A stretch of DNA of 64,000 nt from contig NC_135212.1 in assembly GCF_052324685.1 (NCBI RefSeq), forward strand, positions 12,883,410 through 12,947,409. The letters are read 5' to 3'. The notes below the pieces were generated by a model. That model did not search any database. It saw only the letters and a list, made by a program, of their open reading frames with translations, and was not told the origin of the DNA. Position 1 is the first letter of the stretch, and each line of letters begins with the position of its first letter. Both the position numbers and the translations under genes were made by a program. This document shows positions 48,881 through 62,156 of the stretch, in pieces. The DNA comes from Brachyhypopomus gauderio (Eukaryota; Chordata; Actinopteri; Gymnotiformes; Hypopomidae).

Positions 48881-49223
48881 ACATTAGCATTGAGTTAAGA
48901 AGTATTAGTGAGTTACGAATGGGTCAGAATACTCCTATGTTGCAAGCTTATGTATGACGATAGTTACGAGAGTTTCGGGAAGCACTCGTGAATTTAAGAA
49001 TAAAGATACAGATCCAGGGGTTCATGGGTGAAGGGTTTTATGGTAAACTGGGCGCTGGTGCCGTCATCCTGTCACTGCATGTGGTCACTCAAGATTGTTG
49101 ACAGTGCAGTGGTTGGATTCCAATGTCTCAGAATGCTCCCAAGTCTATGTTACCTTCTGGTTCTGCCCTTTTACAGTAGTTAGGCTATAATAATTGAACG
49201 CCGTGTAATGTTATCAGGGAAGG

Positions 49224-49983
49224 TGTGACGCAATAGCAGGGTTTTTAAAATGTATTACAATACACGCAACAGTACACTAAACAGAAGCAAATCACAAGGC
49301 ACAAGGGAAAGCGGACAACAGAGGGAAGACTCTGAAACAGTGACAAGAGGCCATACACTAAATGCAACACATACGAGGGGAAGCGAAGCATGCACATAAC
49401 ATAAGCAATGAAACATGAACCAACCAAAGAATATAAACAGGATAACCAACGGCGAAACAAACTAGGAGAGACGTGTAACACAGATAATATGCACAGAGAG
49501 ACAGCAAACTAGAATAAAGACTTATAAAACACGCTAGGGAGCGGAGCGAGGAGGAACGGAGGTAAAGGCAAGTGTGAACAAACTAAACCTTTCTAAAGAA
49601 GGCAAACGCTGAACATAAACAGAAGACAAACCTGAACATACGGCAACACAAGCAAGGAAACGCAGGGTAAACTAACTAGTAAACCTTCTAACATGGGCAA
49701 ACACTAAACACACAAGAAACAGGGCAAACCTGAACCACACGGCGATAATATAAAGGGGAGCGCGGGACAAGGCAAAAGGGCAACAGAACAAACAATGACC
49801 GACACCGAATAGTGAAACAGAGGGGATATTATGCACTGAAACAGGGGAGTGAAAAGAGACACAGGTGTGAGCACTGAAGATAGGGGCGTGACAGACAGAA
49901 GGGAAACTATGGCGACGGAGAAACAAGGCAGAGTCAGGGTAAATGACACAAAACAGGGGTAGAGGGCGGAGCTGGACGTGACA
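49224..49983 (-). mobile_element. LTR-like repeat (TG...CA ends), no matching duplication
   Basis: The 760-bp repeat runs from TGTGACGCAATAGC to GCTGGACGTGACA on the plus strand. On the minus strand it reads TGTCACGTCC ... GCGTCACA, like the other LTR-like repeats. Flanks (GAAGG and CGCCA) do not match, so it may be recombined or of another class. Long T-rich minus ORFs are artefacts. Confidence 0.5.
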
Positions 49984-50109
49984 CGCCAGAGTTGCTGCCA
50001 CACTCCAGAAATGTTTAAATTTTCTCTGTCCCACATATAGTCCCATATCGAGTTAATTGTCCCTCTTTCTTTTCCAAATGGCTGCCCTCCTACCCAAAAA
50101 ATACTGAGA

Positions 50110-50610
50110 CGAGAGACGACCCTTTCCTGCTATCCACCCTGGGCCTGCCACCTCCTGACTAACCAGTTATGGATGAAGGATCAACCCACTGCCCTGACTA
50201 ACCAGCTATGATGAAGGATCAACCCACTGCCCTGGACCCTCTCACCACTCCAAACTCTCCTCCTGCTACGGCTCTATCTCCATGGCCTCGGCCCATTACT
50301 GACCATCAAGGAGTCTAGGACTCTGAAGAATAAGAACTACATAGAGAACACAGATATATATACACACAAAGATGAGAACTATTCATCATTCCCATCACTT
50401 CTTTGTTCACATATCTCTTTAATTACTGTTGTCATGGTGACCAGGATCAGCCAGAGTCTTGGTTCCTCTCAAGGTTTCTTCCTCATGCTCTTAGGGAGTT
50501 TTTCCTTGGCTTGCTCACTGGGGGCTTGTACTCGGACACTTGTAAAGCTGCTTTGTGACAACAACTGTTGTAAACAAACGGTATATAAATACATTTTGAT
50601 TGATTGATAT
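50110..50610 (+). mobile_element. Non-LTR retrotransposon 3' region (L2-like)
   Basis: The 3' end has 'ggttcctctcaaggtttctt', 'agggagtttttccttggctt', 'aagctgctttgtgacaacaa' and finally 'ggtatataaatacattttga' with a TTGATTGATTGA tail. The same module is at 1285-1435. A 40-bp unit around 'atgaaggatcaacccactgc' is duplicated at 50155-50235. No open reading frame is kept. Confidence 0.65.
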
Positions 50611-52984
50611 CCCGCAAAGGGAATGGGAAGGCAGGAAGCACACCAGGTAGCCATAATAATCACATCGGACCGCCCAGTGACTTGCCTGACTCGAGCGCAA
50701 TTCATAGTAATTAGTTAGTGGCATCACACCCGAACCCCACTCTGACACATTCAGTACGAGGTTACTGAAGTACTGAAGAAAACTGTGGGAAACGGAACCA
50801 GTTCTTCACTCTAATTCCTTGGGAATGGAATCTGGTTCATCATTAAAAGGGAAATCAGTTAGAAATGACCCATATCGTCATGCATAGCGCAGTCTTATTG
50901 GTCATTGCTGACTGTCAAAGAGTAAATAACAGACAGGTGTCGGTCATGCATGCATGTTTGAAATACATCTGAGCAATGTGGCTTTTCAGCATATTGGAGA
51001 TAAATTTTTGAAAGTCAAACTCGTATTCCTGAAATACTACAAATTAGAGGGAAGGGAATAGATAACGAATAGATAACACAAAACCCCTTCACATCTCTTT
51101 CTGACTCAAGCTAAATTGTGAATTAAGTACTTTATTCTTCAAAGTGCTTAATGGGTTGGTTAGCTTGTCTACTTTGTGATTTATTTGTTGTTTTTTTTTT
51201 TCATTTCTGACAGTAAATTTGTGATGTCCGTCATCCATTTGTTCTCTTGTGTTTAGTTGTGTAATTGGTTGAAATAGAAAAATAATCTTCTCATGGAGTA
51301 CCAGTTCACACCGTACCAGTCTGACTTGTTTCAGATGTAAATGAGGCCCAAGTTTATTTATTTTGCCCAGGCAGAAGAGTGAAGTCAGATCTGAATGTGT
51401 TGGGGCTAAAAGGCTAATGCTGGTGGTGGATGAGAATGGTAGTCGGGTGACTGGCAGTAATCCGTAGCTACATTATCTTCCACTTGAATAAATCTGGTTC
51501 AGTGGGGGATGGTCACTGCTAAGTGGATCTCTGTCCTCTGAAGTGGCGTCGCAGTAGCTGGTCGCCTGTGTTAAAGCCATTTATACCATCAGCTGTGTTC
51601 ACTTGCCACCTTGTGCAATTTGCCAAAAGAGGAAGTTCAACCCAATGAGCGAAATATGTTTACTTAGCTGAGTGTTTGCTGTAAATGGAGCAAATGATCC
51701 TCTCCATGCAGTCGGCTTGAATCTCAAAGGCTCAAAGGCATTTAAACACAATCAAGAGTTTGACGTTGGACATCAGTGGCACAATTAACCCTTTCAACAT
51801 TTCTTAGTGATGGTATAGTGTTTTTATGGTAAGAGTCCTAAGACTTTCTCTGTCTCAAATGCAGGTTTGTGCTGAAGGGGCAATCCTCCCAGACCAGCAT
51901 AAAAAATGTTTCAAAGCCATAATGAGTTTACAGTTAAATATCTAATTAGAACTAAGTCAACTTACAGTACCTCTTGGTTTAGAAGAATAGGTGTAGAGGA
52001 AACTGACATTATGTTAAATAAGAATTTGACGGGAATTGATGACGATGACAAGTGACAATAAATAGAACATCATCTGCACTTTTTATTGAACTTTATTAAC
52101 TCGACACACATGGGTTTACAGGCATTTATGAGGGAAGGTCGTTCTTCGGAAAACTGTGACAGGTCCTTTGTGAGGAGGAGAACAGGTGGACAAGTATCCT
52201 GACTTTTCCTTTGCTTGTTGACATGAGTGAGGTGACGTTTCTCAAAGTTGAACCAATAAGCAGAGATGTTAATGAGCTTGTTCCTGGCTCTGCACCCTCA
52301 TGAGAAAAATGCGATTGTTTGGGCTCATTAGACTGGAGAAAGGAGGAGATCATCATTACCGGATTTGACGAAAGTCAAATATCTTTTTTTCATTCTTATC
52401 TGTAAACTAGCTTTGCCATGCTCCACCATGAGGAAAAAGATCACACAAATACCCAAATACCCCAATAGCCCTATTCCCTGGGCTGCTGTGTGCCTGGTTT
52501 CTCACTGAATATTCTAGTGACAAACTGAAATCTCACACTGAGCTTGTCTGGGTGAACCCAGTAACCTCCGCACATTTTATGCACTTACCTCACCTGTCTG
52601 TATCCACCCAACCTCCTCGACCAGATGTACAAACCTCAGCGAGGAGAAAGTTCATGTTCCTCCAGCCTTACCTGGTCAAAGAACACATGCTCCCAGTCCT
52701 GCATTAAGGGCACCCAGTGCAATGGCAGATGAATATATGGAACAGAAGATATTTCTAAAGTGGTCGTTGAGAGCAGTTCTGTAACGTGATGTACCTGTGA
52801 TGCATTAGCACCTCACCTCCCCTTTGTCTGGGCATCATGTATGCATGTAGGAAAGGGTTCGTTCTTGGGAGAGAGAAGCAAGAAGACTCATGCATGATGA
52901 ATACAAACAGACCATGAACTCTGCAGAGAGCACAAATGACCAACCATACTGTATAATCATAGCGACCATACAAAGAAATCCCCA
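50611..52984. other. Intergenic DNA, nothing recognised
   Basis: No exon, RNA gene or known repeat was identified over 2.4 kb. This is the longest stretch here without obvious repeats, so it is the most plausible place for conserved non-coding elements, but conservation cannot be judged from one sequence. Confidence 0.4.
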
Positions 52985-53275
52985 TAAGGACAGTATTCTA
53001 CTACTAAATCCCATAAGGATAGATTAGCTTATTCTACCACTAAATCCACATAAGGAGACATTAAATTATTCTACTAAATCTACATAAGGAGACATTAAAG
53101 TATTCTACTACTAAATCCCATAAGGATAGATTAACTTATTCTACCACTAAATCCACTAAGGAGTCATTAAAGTATTCTACCACTAAATCCACATAATGAG
53201 ACATTAAATTATTCTACCACTAAGTCTACATAAGGAGACATTAAAGTATTCTACCACTAAATCCTTAACTGGTAT
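52985..53275. repeat. ~36-bp minisatellite (TTATTCTACCACTAAATCC...)
   Basis: About seven to eight copies of a unit made of ATTCTACCACTAAATCCACA plus TAAGGAGACATTAAA are present. Two sub-types (GATAGATTA versus GACATTAAA) alternate. It is non-coding. Confidence 0.88.
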
Positions 53276-54200
53276 TGAGGAAATACCCTCTTCTGATAAT
53301 ATACAGGCCCTTGAGGTTTCTGCTGAAAGACATTTTGAAGATATTTTTAACTAAATGCCAATAGCAGATTATCTTTTCATTGTCTCAGACTCAAACATGC
53401 AAATGCTCAAGAGGATACAGTGTCCACCAAGGAGAGGACAGTTTTCACGAGGCTTTATTTGTGGTTATACTCAGAATGACTATTCTGGTCAGCATCTTGA
53501 GGTTGTTTTCCTGGCATAGACAGTGTAGGAGGCAGGCAGTTAGGAACCTCTCCTCTGTCTTTTTGACACATCATTGACAATGTATGATCTTAAACCACAA
53601 GTATATGCTGAAAAATACCTCTGAAATTCAGAAAAGCTTTACAATAGAGCTCCTTAGCCACATCAGGTTATGTTAGACCAGATTTTGTCTCCACACATGC
53701 ACAGATGAAGTTTCTTCTTTTCTAATGGCATCCCTGGTTAATTAGCATATACAGTATGTTTGGTGCGGACAGAATAAGATAATCAGGTGCACTGTATAAT
53801 TGGCACAGACCCCCCCCCCCAACTGCTGTTTCCATGTGAGCAAGAGGCATCGGCAGCCTGGTGTCACCATGGTAACGCAGGCTTTGGAAGCAGATGTGTA
53901 GATGGCCTGCAGGCAGGTCATCAAGCTGTGGTGCTGAACATCTCACTCCTGCTCCTCCCTCCTTTGTGTCCTGCTGTCTCTCTGTCTCACTGCTGTCTCT
54001 GTCTCACTGATGTCACCTTCTCAATCTCACTGCTGCTACTTTGACTGTCTCACTGAGTGTAGGTATCTGCAGGGTTTTATATCCCATGTTGTGACGTCAG
54101 TGTAGGTGTCTGCAGGGTGTAAAGATCCCAGATGGTACTTCACTGATTCTCCTCCATGTCATGTGTCTTGGGTTTTGGCTTCCTTACTCATGAGCACCAC
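53276..54200. other. Intergenic DNA, nothing recognised
   Basis: A C-run of 10 at about 53811 and CTCACTG-rich sequence at 53970-54060. No gene was recognised. Confidence 0.4.
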
Positions 54201-54202
54201 AT

Positions 54203-54422
54203 TCAGGTACCAGGTGGAGGGTCTTCAGGTACCAGGTGGAGGGTCTTCAGGTACCAGGTGGAGGGTCTTCAGGTACCAGGTGGAGGGTCTTCAGGTACCA
54301 AGTGGAGGATCTTCAGATACCAGGTGGAGGGTCTTCAGGTACCAGGTGGAGGGTCTTCAGGTACCAAGTGGAGGGTCTTCAGGTACTAGGTGGAGGGTCA
54401 TCAGGTACCAGGTGGAGGGTCT
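54203..54422. repeat. 22-bp minisatellite (AGGTACCAGGTGGAGGGTCTTC)
   Basis: Ten copies of a 22-bp unit show single-base differences (AAGTGG, GATACC, ACTAGG). Like the 27-kb array it is open in all plus frames, so the 72-113 aa ORFs are artefacts. Confidence 0.93.
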
Positions 54423-54949
54423 GTCCTCTCTGTCCTCAGGCTCCTGATCTCTGACACGTGTCAGAACTGAATCAGTTTACTACTGTCCATCTGCATGTTT
54501 GACCACATGCCTATTATATGGACTCCACGTGAGTCACAAAGTGAAACATTTGAGGGAATATTTGTCATTTTGTAGAATATCAATAAATAAATTAAATTTA
54601 ATACACTATTTATATATGATTGCAATGCTGTATACTTTGACAATGATTTTTTGTCTTGAAAATAATTATAATTGACTGTCTAATTTCTCATAGACCTGTA
54701 ATTTTCACTATTTCAGATCTATACAATCTTTCTTTATACGTGGGTGTTACATAAGTAGTCTTGAATAAAGGTCCAGCAATTTCATACATCCTTGTAAATA
54801 GTTAGTTCAATCATGCCCCTTTGTGGAAATATGCTGAACTGCATGAAATGAACCAATAAATGGAAACACAATGAAAGTAATGACCTGTCAAGAGTGTGTT
54901 TATGTGATTGTATTATATCCAAATTATCATCATCAGGTGTTCCAATCAC

Positions 54950-56290
54950 TTCCATGACCACAGGTGTGTAAAATTAAGCACCTAGTCATGCTTTTTACAA
55001 ACATTTGTGAAAGAATGGGTCCCTCTCAGGAGCTCAGTAAATTCCAGCGTGGAACTGTGATAAGATGCCACCTGTGCAACAAATCCAGTCGTGAAATTTC
55101 CTCGCTACTAAATATTCCACAGTCATCAGTCAGCTGTATTACTGTATAGGAAGTAAGTTTGGGAACTACGTAAAATGATGGAGCGGGTCAGTCGATGCCG
55201 AAGTGCATAGTGCGAAGAGGTCACCAATAGATGATTTCTGCAATCGATCACTACAGACATCCAAATTCATGTGGCCTTCAGATTAGCTCAAGAACTGTGC
55301 GCAGAGAGCTTCATGGGATGGATTTCCATGGCCGAGCAGCTGCATCTAAGCCATACATCACCAAGTGCAATGCAAAGCATGGTGTAAAGCAGGGGTGCCC
55401 ATTACGTCGATTGCGATCTACCGGTCGATCGCGAAGGAAGTGTGGGTCGATAGTGAAGGAAGTGTGGATAGATTGCATTATGAATGACAGGATATCGTCC
55501 ATCTGCACTGATGGTTGTATTTTGTTAGACATACTTGGTAGCCAATCTGACTAGGGTTTGACACACGCAAATTATGTTCGCCACCCCCAAACCCCCTGTC
55601 GAGTATCGACAAATGCAGCTAAAACATAAATACTTGACTTGGTCATCTTATAAGTAGCTCGCAAGCTGAAAACTTGTGGGCACCCCTGGTGTAAAGCATG
55701 GAGGTGTGTTCACTGGAGTGACATATCACGCTTCTCCATTTGGCAATCTGATGGACGAGTCTGAGTTTGGTGGTTGTCAGGAGAACGGTACTTATCTGAC
55801 TGCATTGTGTCAAGTGTAAAGTTTGGTGGAGGGGGGATTGTGGTGTGGGGTTGTTTTTCAGGAGCTGGGCTTGGCCCCTCAGTTCCAGTGAAAGGAACTC
55901 TGAATGTTTCAGGATACCAAGACATTTTGGACAATTCCATATTCCCAACTTTATGGGAACAGTTGGAATCTGGCCCCTTCCTCTTCCAACATGACAAGGT
56001 CCATATAGACATGGATGGCAGAGTCTGGTGTGGATGAACTTGACTGGCCTGCACAGAGTCCTGACCTCAACCTGATAGAAAACCTTTGGGAAGAATTAGA
56101 GCGGAGACTGACAGTCAGGTCTTCTCATTTAACATCAGTATGTGACCTCACAAATGCGCTACTGGAAGAATGGTCAAAATCCCCATAAACACACTCCTAA
56201 ACCGTGGGGACAGCCTTTCCAGAAGAGTTGAAGCTGTTTTAGCTGCAAAGGGTAGACCAACGTTATATTGAACCCAAAATGAACAAGCTT
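54950..56290 (+). mobile_element. Tc1 transposon relic, interrupted by a MITE
   Basis: A Tc1-type transposase is recognisable from ATG 55015 (QELSKFQRGTVIRCHLCNKS, the N-terminal helix-turn-helix region). It continues through SCGLQISSRTVRRELHGMDF and HGRAAASKPYITKCNAKH, then after the [33 protein letters not shown] and LDWPAQSPDLNLIENLWEEL (the third catalytic acidic residue), ending RPTLY with TGA at 56269. Early stop (55147), deletions and frameshifts make it inactive. The family is the common fish Tc1 transposase of about 340 aa. Confidence 0.9.
55390..55688. mobile_element. hAT-type MITE nested in the Tc1 relic
   Basis: The 299-bp element starts CAGGGGTGCCCATTACG and ends ACTTGTGGGCACCCCTG, a perfect terminal inverted repeat of 12 bp. 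It is flanked by the exact 8-bp duplication GTGTAAAG (55382-55389 and 55689-55696), which is itself Tc1 transposase sequence. It is non-coding. The interior includes GATCTACCGGTCGATCGCG and a GTTCGCCACCCCC module shared with other MITEs in this window. Confidence 0.93.
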
Positions 56291-56334
56291 TCATTTTGGC
56301 TGAACACGTTCTTATTTGTGAATGTTATCATATA

Positions 56335-57080
56335 GCTTTATAGCTGCTCAATTGGTACCAATGGGCCCAATGTGTGCTCGGAAAATATCCCCCATATCAT
56401 TGAACCACCACCAGGCAGGATGGATCCATTCTTTCATATTGTTCACGTCAAATTCTGACCCTACCATCGCATGTCAAAGCAGAAATGGAGACTCATCAGA
56501 CCACGCAAAGTCTTCTATTGTCCAGTTTTGATGAGCCTGTGTGAATTGTAGCCTCAGTTTCCTGTTCTTAGCTGACAGGAGTGACACCCGGTGTGGTCTT
56601 CTGCTGCCCATCCACCTCAAGTTTCAACATGTTGTGCATACAGAGATGGTCTTCAACATGCCTCGATTGTAACGACTGGTTATTTGAGTTTCTGTTGTTG
56701 TTCTATCAGCTTGAATCAGTCTGGCCATTCTTCTCTGACCTCTGGCATCAACAAGGCATTTGCGCACACAGAACTGCCACTCACTACTGTAGATATTTTC
56801 TCTTTTTCTGACCATTCCTGTAAATCCTAGAGATGGTTGTGCGTGAAAATCCCAGTAGATCAGTAGATCAATATGTCCCATCTGGCACCAACAACCATGC
56901 CATGTTCAAAGTCACTTAAATCACCTTTCTTCCCCATTCTGATGCTCGGTTTAATTGTCTTGGCCATGTCTACATGCCTAAAGGCATTGAGTTGCTGCCA
57001 ATGTGATTGGCTAATACATTTGCGTTAATGAACAGTTGGACAGGTGTACCTAATAAAGTGTCTGGTGAGTGTATATGTGT
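56335..57080 (-). mobile_element. Second Tc1 relic, opposite orientation, 3'-truncated
   Basis: On the minus strand it begins at the terminus CACTTTATTAGGTACACCTG (about 57060-57041) and runs into a transposase frame. Recognisable pieces are GQRRMARLIQADRTTTETQI and TSRYNRGMLKT, then SRRPHRVSLL-like and DESPFLL-like stretches towards 56340. The end of the transposase gene is missing where it abuts the plus-strand Tc1 copy. It is inactive. Confidence 0.8.
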
Positions 57081-57894
57081 ATATGTGTGTGTGTGTGTAT
57101 ATATGAAATAATGTGTAGATATTTGTGGATATTAACATGCCAAAGTTTGAAGTGAATCTATAAAATTGCAGGAGAAGCTGCATCTTTTAATAATAATGCA
57201 GAGACTTCATGGAGTGAAGAAAGCCATTATTGTATTTTTTTGCCTGTCTTTGTTTGTGAAACCGGAAGGTTCTGGTAGTCGTTAAGGGCCAGTGGGGAAA
57301 CTTTATTGGCTCCTCACATCTGGACCACCATGGGTGAGCAGCACACTGCTGATGTTGATGAGAAGACCAGCCGGGGCCTCCCATTGTTTGAGTCAGAGGT
57401 TGTGTTTGTGTTGCCGTGGATCCCGCATCCCGAGGCCTCTGGGAAATTAATTTGGAAGTGCAGTGTAGCAACTAAAGGCTTAGCCTTTACGCCCCTCTGT
57501 AGTCAACAGTCATGTCACTGGTTGCGGCTACGGATAAGAGACATTTCAGTTTTCCCACAACTCAGATTTCTTGTTTAATGAGAAAAGAATTTAAAACTAT
57601 ATAAATATTTTTAAAAAATTGTAAAGATGATTGTTCACACTTTCCAGAAGTGACAGATGTAAAATAAGAGCATAATGTCCTGAAGCGGAGGTGAGGAGAA
57701 CCTGGCCTAATGTTTTAATTCGGTTTTACTAGATTGAAGATGCCATTTCTTCATGGCTTAATATTTTCAGCCACTTTCTGATGATAGTGAAACAAGCTTT
57801 TTTTTTTTTTTACTTATTTTGGTTGAAAGAGGACAATCCAGACAGATGATGAAGAAGGAGAAACAGGAAATGAAGTGGAAGAAATATGGTGTGA
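57081..57894. other. Intergenic DNA, nothing recognised
   Basis: No exon with recognised family. ORFs at 57187-57578 on both strands show no known motif. Confidence 0.4.
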
Positions 57895-59962
57895 TTTTTG
57901 TTTCAATAGTTCCACAAAAGCAAAAGTAAATCCAAGAGCAGAAAGTATATGTTATGAATGCAAAACAGAAAAAATATATCAAAAGTATATATTTTTTATA
58001 TAATTGGTTATTTGAAACTTATTTTCGTTTGCATTTTGACAAGTTTTTGGTTCCATTGTTTTTGTTTTTTTGGATTTTCCCAGTAAGGTCTTTTGCTTCT
58101 GGAATCTCTCTTTGCTTCTGCTTCGTTTTTTGCTTCTGACTTTTGGAACACATTTCACGTGTGGGAGGGTCTTAGATGAAGGCGTTCCTCTGCAATCTCC
58201 ATTGGTCACTGATTCCGGACTGACACAGAGCTCTGAGACCGCCTCTGGGACCAAGCCACGCCCACCCCACCAGCTTCCCAGCGTTTTCAAACATGGCGGA
58301 ACGCAGTGGTTCTTGTTTCACAGCAGCATGTAAACTGAGTTTTACCATTAAAGTTTATACGAAGTTTATAATTAATTGCTAAATTGTCTGTAGATATTGC
58401 AAATGTACACTGTATAATAACTACATTAAGCATGCTCACCAGCACGAGCTTTTTAAAATTTTAGTGAACTGGATGGAGAGAACATTGATGTGTGGAAGAA
58501 ATATGAGTATTTGCAATATCTAGTATGGCGACGGACGGGGGGTGGGGGGCAGCTGGTGTACGAGAGGTGATGCCAATTATAGTAAAATCCATAATAGTAA
58601 AAAATACCAAAATTAAAGCAATACTGAAAAGTGGCCACCCTATATACAACCAGCTTTGTTCACTCACAGTTTTTCAGTGTTCTGCAGGTACCACACATCA
58701 CATGCATCTTGTGCTGTCCATATTTTATTAAGAAGTGAACAATATTCATTGAACCATTGAACATAGAGATACTAAACATAATACATGTCAGACATGACAT
58801 TCAGACACTGTACGACTCAGAGATAAAAACAAAAAGATTTTAACTTGGAGGGGTGGGAGTAAGAAGAGTAGTCCATTGAAACGCAGAGTGCGGATTAGTT
58901 TCCTTCTCACTTTAGACCCGCGGGGACGCTAGCGAATGATCCAGGAGGAGCGAGTAACTAGTCGCTTCTATTGTGAATGTAGCAAAACGGTGACAGAAGC
59001 TACAGCAGCGATTAAATTAAAAATAATTTAAAGGCTAGCTTTAAACACGCCCTTCCCTGTTGACTTCTCTCACGGTAATGTCGCGCTGAAAAATATTGAC
59101 CTGTCTTGTCAATATATGGAGCCAGATCCGTAAACGCGAGCCGCTTTCGCCATTCCAGATGGTTCAGTCAAAACCATTACATCTTAATGAACCAATAAAT
59201 AACATCAGCGGCAAAAATGAGTGTAAAAAATAGCAGGGTATTCATTTAGAACTACAAAAAAATATTGTTTCTTATTTTACTATCTACCTATTTTTCACAA
59301 GAGTTGGTTTTACCGCAAAATATGAAAACTTCAAAACGGCGAATTTCGCCGCAAGGTGACAGATTTTCATGCCTGCATCCAGTTCACTAAAATTTTAAAA
59401 AGCTCGCGCTGGTGAAGTGTGCTAAATATTAACTGCCATGCTTATACAGTGTACATTTGCAATATCTACAGACCATTTACCAATTAATTATAACCTTTGT
59501 ATAAACTTTTATGGTAAAACTTAGTTTACATGCTACTGTGAAACAGAACCACCGCGTTCCGCCATGTTTGAAAACGCTGGGAAGCTGGTGGGGTGGGCGT
59601 GGCTTGGTCCCAGAGCTCTGTGTCAGTCCGGAATCAGTGACCAATGGAGATTGCAGAGGAACGCCTTCATCTAAGACCCTCCCTCACGTGAAATGTGTTC
59701 CAAAAGTCAGAAGCAAAAAACGAAGCAGAAACAAAGAGAGATTCCAGAAGCAAAATACCTTACTGGGAAAATCCAAAAAAACAAAAACAATGGAACCAAA
59801 AACTTGTCAAAATGCAAACGAAAATAAGTTTCAAATAACCAATTATATAAAAAATATATACTTTTGATATATTTTTTTCTGTTTTGCATTCATAACATAT
59901 ACTTTCTGCTCTTGGATTTACTTTTGCTTTTGTGGAACTATTGAAACAAAAATCACACCATA
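57895..59962. mobile_element. Fold-back element with ~580-bp inverted arms
   Basis: Arm 57895-58476 is repeated in inverted orientation at 59383-59962. The outer ends read TATGGTGTGATTTTTG and CAAAAATCACACCATA. Arms differ by a few substitutions and a roughly 12-bp indel (near 58240). The spacer of about 900 bp has no recognisable transposase. The flanks share AAGAAA next to each end, a possible 6-bp target duplication but in low-complexity sequence. Each arm includes a CCAAT motif, a GC-rich block ('gccacgcccaccccaccagc') and AACATGGCGGAACGC. The superfamily is unknown. Confidence 0.85.
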
Positions 59963-59969
59963 AAGAAAG

Positions 59970-61530
59970 GCAGAATTTGGGCTAAGGTGATAAAACATTA
60001 GCTAAACATTAAAATCATCAAACATAATATTAAGAGTTGAAAGGTTAAAACCTTATGTGCACAGGTTTGTCTCTCACACTGCTAATCTCCTGCACGTTAG
60101 TACACAACAAGGCCGATGTACACAAACAACGCAGGGGCCTAGTGACCCTAACAGAGAGCAATAGTGTCTTTGACTGCCAGTAGCAAAGATTACTTCATCT
60201 TTGCTATCTGACAAACTGTTTTGAGTAACATTGACTTTCTCCATCAACATCTTCAAAGACATGTAAGATATGTTACATATGACATGATTCACCATGTAAG
60301 ATACTGTACGCTTAACACACTGCAGAACTGTTGTATACAGTTAATGGATAAAACTGGTTCACCAATATGCTGGCTTCTACTCTCATACTCAAGTGCGTGC
60401 AACAGAACTAGGATTCCACACAAGTTTAGTGAATATTTTATTTTCTTTTTTTTCTATTTGCAATTTCCAAATATTCCATTGTGGTACACTGCACTAACAA
60501 AACTGGCATGCGAGGTCAAAACAAAACAAAAAACATGAACAGACTGAAACTTACATAAGGAGAGGTAAGATTATCCCCCTGTTCTACCATAATTGCAATT
60601 AAGAACTCATTAAAAAAATTAAACCTTAATCTTTATATATTCTAGACTGAGTGTGCTTCCAATCAGACTATAGGATCAGCATCTTTTTGCTTGCAGAACG
60701 TTCTGTATCTGTATGCATCTGTATTTATCTACAGTATATGGGTTGTTATTCTTCTGGGATGAGACTGACTTCATATGGTAATTACTAGACAGTTTGAACA
60801 CTGCTAACGACTATGATGTGTGTTGGAACATTTTATTTTCTCTTTCAAGTAAGGTGATTTTTTTACGATCACACTCGTATATAGCTTGAGTGTGCCCCCT
60901 TGTGGAGCTAAGAGGAATTGCAAACAGTTTTGAGCACATGTTACAAGAGACCGATTTTTCAAGGCTTTTGCCCTTGTAATATCACTTTTAAAAACCATCT
61001 ACAATTCCCTCAGAAGAGGATTTCTATCAGTGTGTCTCTTAAGAAAATAAACTTTAAATAGAGTTGTATACTCTTATACTGTTGTCAAAATATCCGGTTA
61101 TTTCTGGTTCACTGACTAACACAGCAGCTATCTGAATGTGTTCAACCTTGCAACCATTCCACTATTTATCACCTATAATTGCATGTTGAAGCAGGTTAGA
61201 GAAATGACTGATGGAAGGAAATGTCTTATTTACTTGATATCTTTATATAATTTATTTGAATGTTCCTTGACAACAACGTCTCACCAACGATTCATCAAAA
61301 GTATAAACAACTAATAAACAACAATCCAAATTATTTATTGCAAATATCTCAATTCCCTTTATTTATTAATTAATTTATATAAAGGGACTTTATGAACATC
61401 ATCACTGGAGAATGTATGTCATATAGTCTGTATTTACAATTGTGATTGCAGAATTTAAAATAAATAGCCCTGAACATGACAATATTCCTGCAGCACTAAA
61501 TGGTCCACATGGTGTTTGATCAATAGCAAT
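59970..61530. other. Intergenic DNA, nothing recognised
   Basis: AT-rich sequence; it includes the downstream flank of the Ig-like gene. No exon was recognised. Confidence 0.4.
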
Positions 61531-61538
61531 CTTTAAGT

Positions 61539-62116
61539 TCAAATGTAGCTGAGGAGGACGAGGATGATGAAGAGACACACCAGCCTGCTTTTATTCATGG
61601 AATGTTGCTGACTATGGTTTCTTTGAGTTTGTAACCACAGAACACACTTGATTTGATCCGATTCTCCCTGGATGGGAAGAACGCTGCTTATCCTGAAGAG
61701 CCCAGTGGAAGTCTTCAAAGGCCTGTTGTTAATGGCATTAGAGGTCACATTGTTGTTGCCATGGAACCAGTGCACTTGACCTTTGGAGTCATTTGCACAG
61801 AAAATACATTGCTTCTGGTTTGCCTGAACACTCATGAGGAAATTGTCTCTACAGTCTGCAGTGAGGAGAAAAGTGTGAGTTAAAGACTGTGGAGACCCTA
61901 TTTTACCATCCACCACACTTCTGCTAAACCAGGTATCACCAAATGGCGGACCGCGGTCCGGATCCGGACCCGAACGCCGTCCTGTCCGGACCCAATCACA
62001 TTCCTGATACGGACCCAAATGCCAAAAAAATTTTAACGGGAGACTATATTTTAAACCGGAGAATTTATTTTCAGACGAGTGTTACGTTCGCCCCCGCTCA
62101 ACAACTTTCGTTCGCC

Positions 62117-62156
<40 letters not shown>

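Noticed and set aside
49672-50046. 124-aa minus ORF with Cys/Phe-rich sequence
   Set aside because: Lies within an LTR-like repeat whose T-rich strand gives long frames; no family match.
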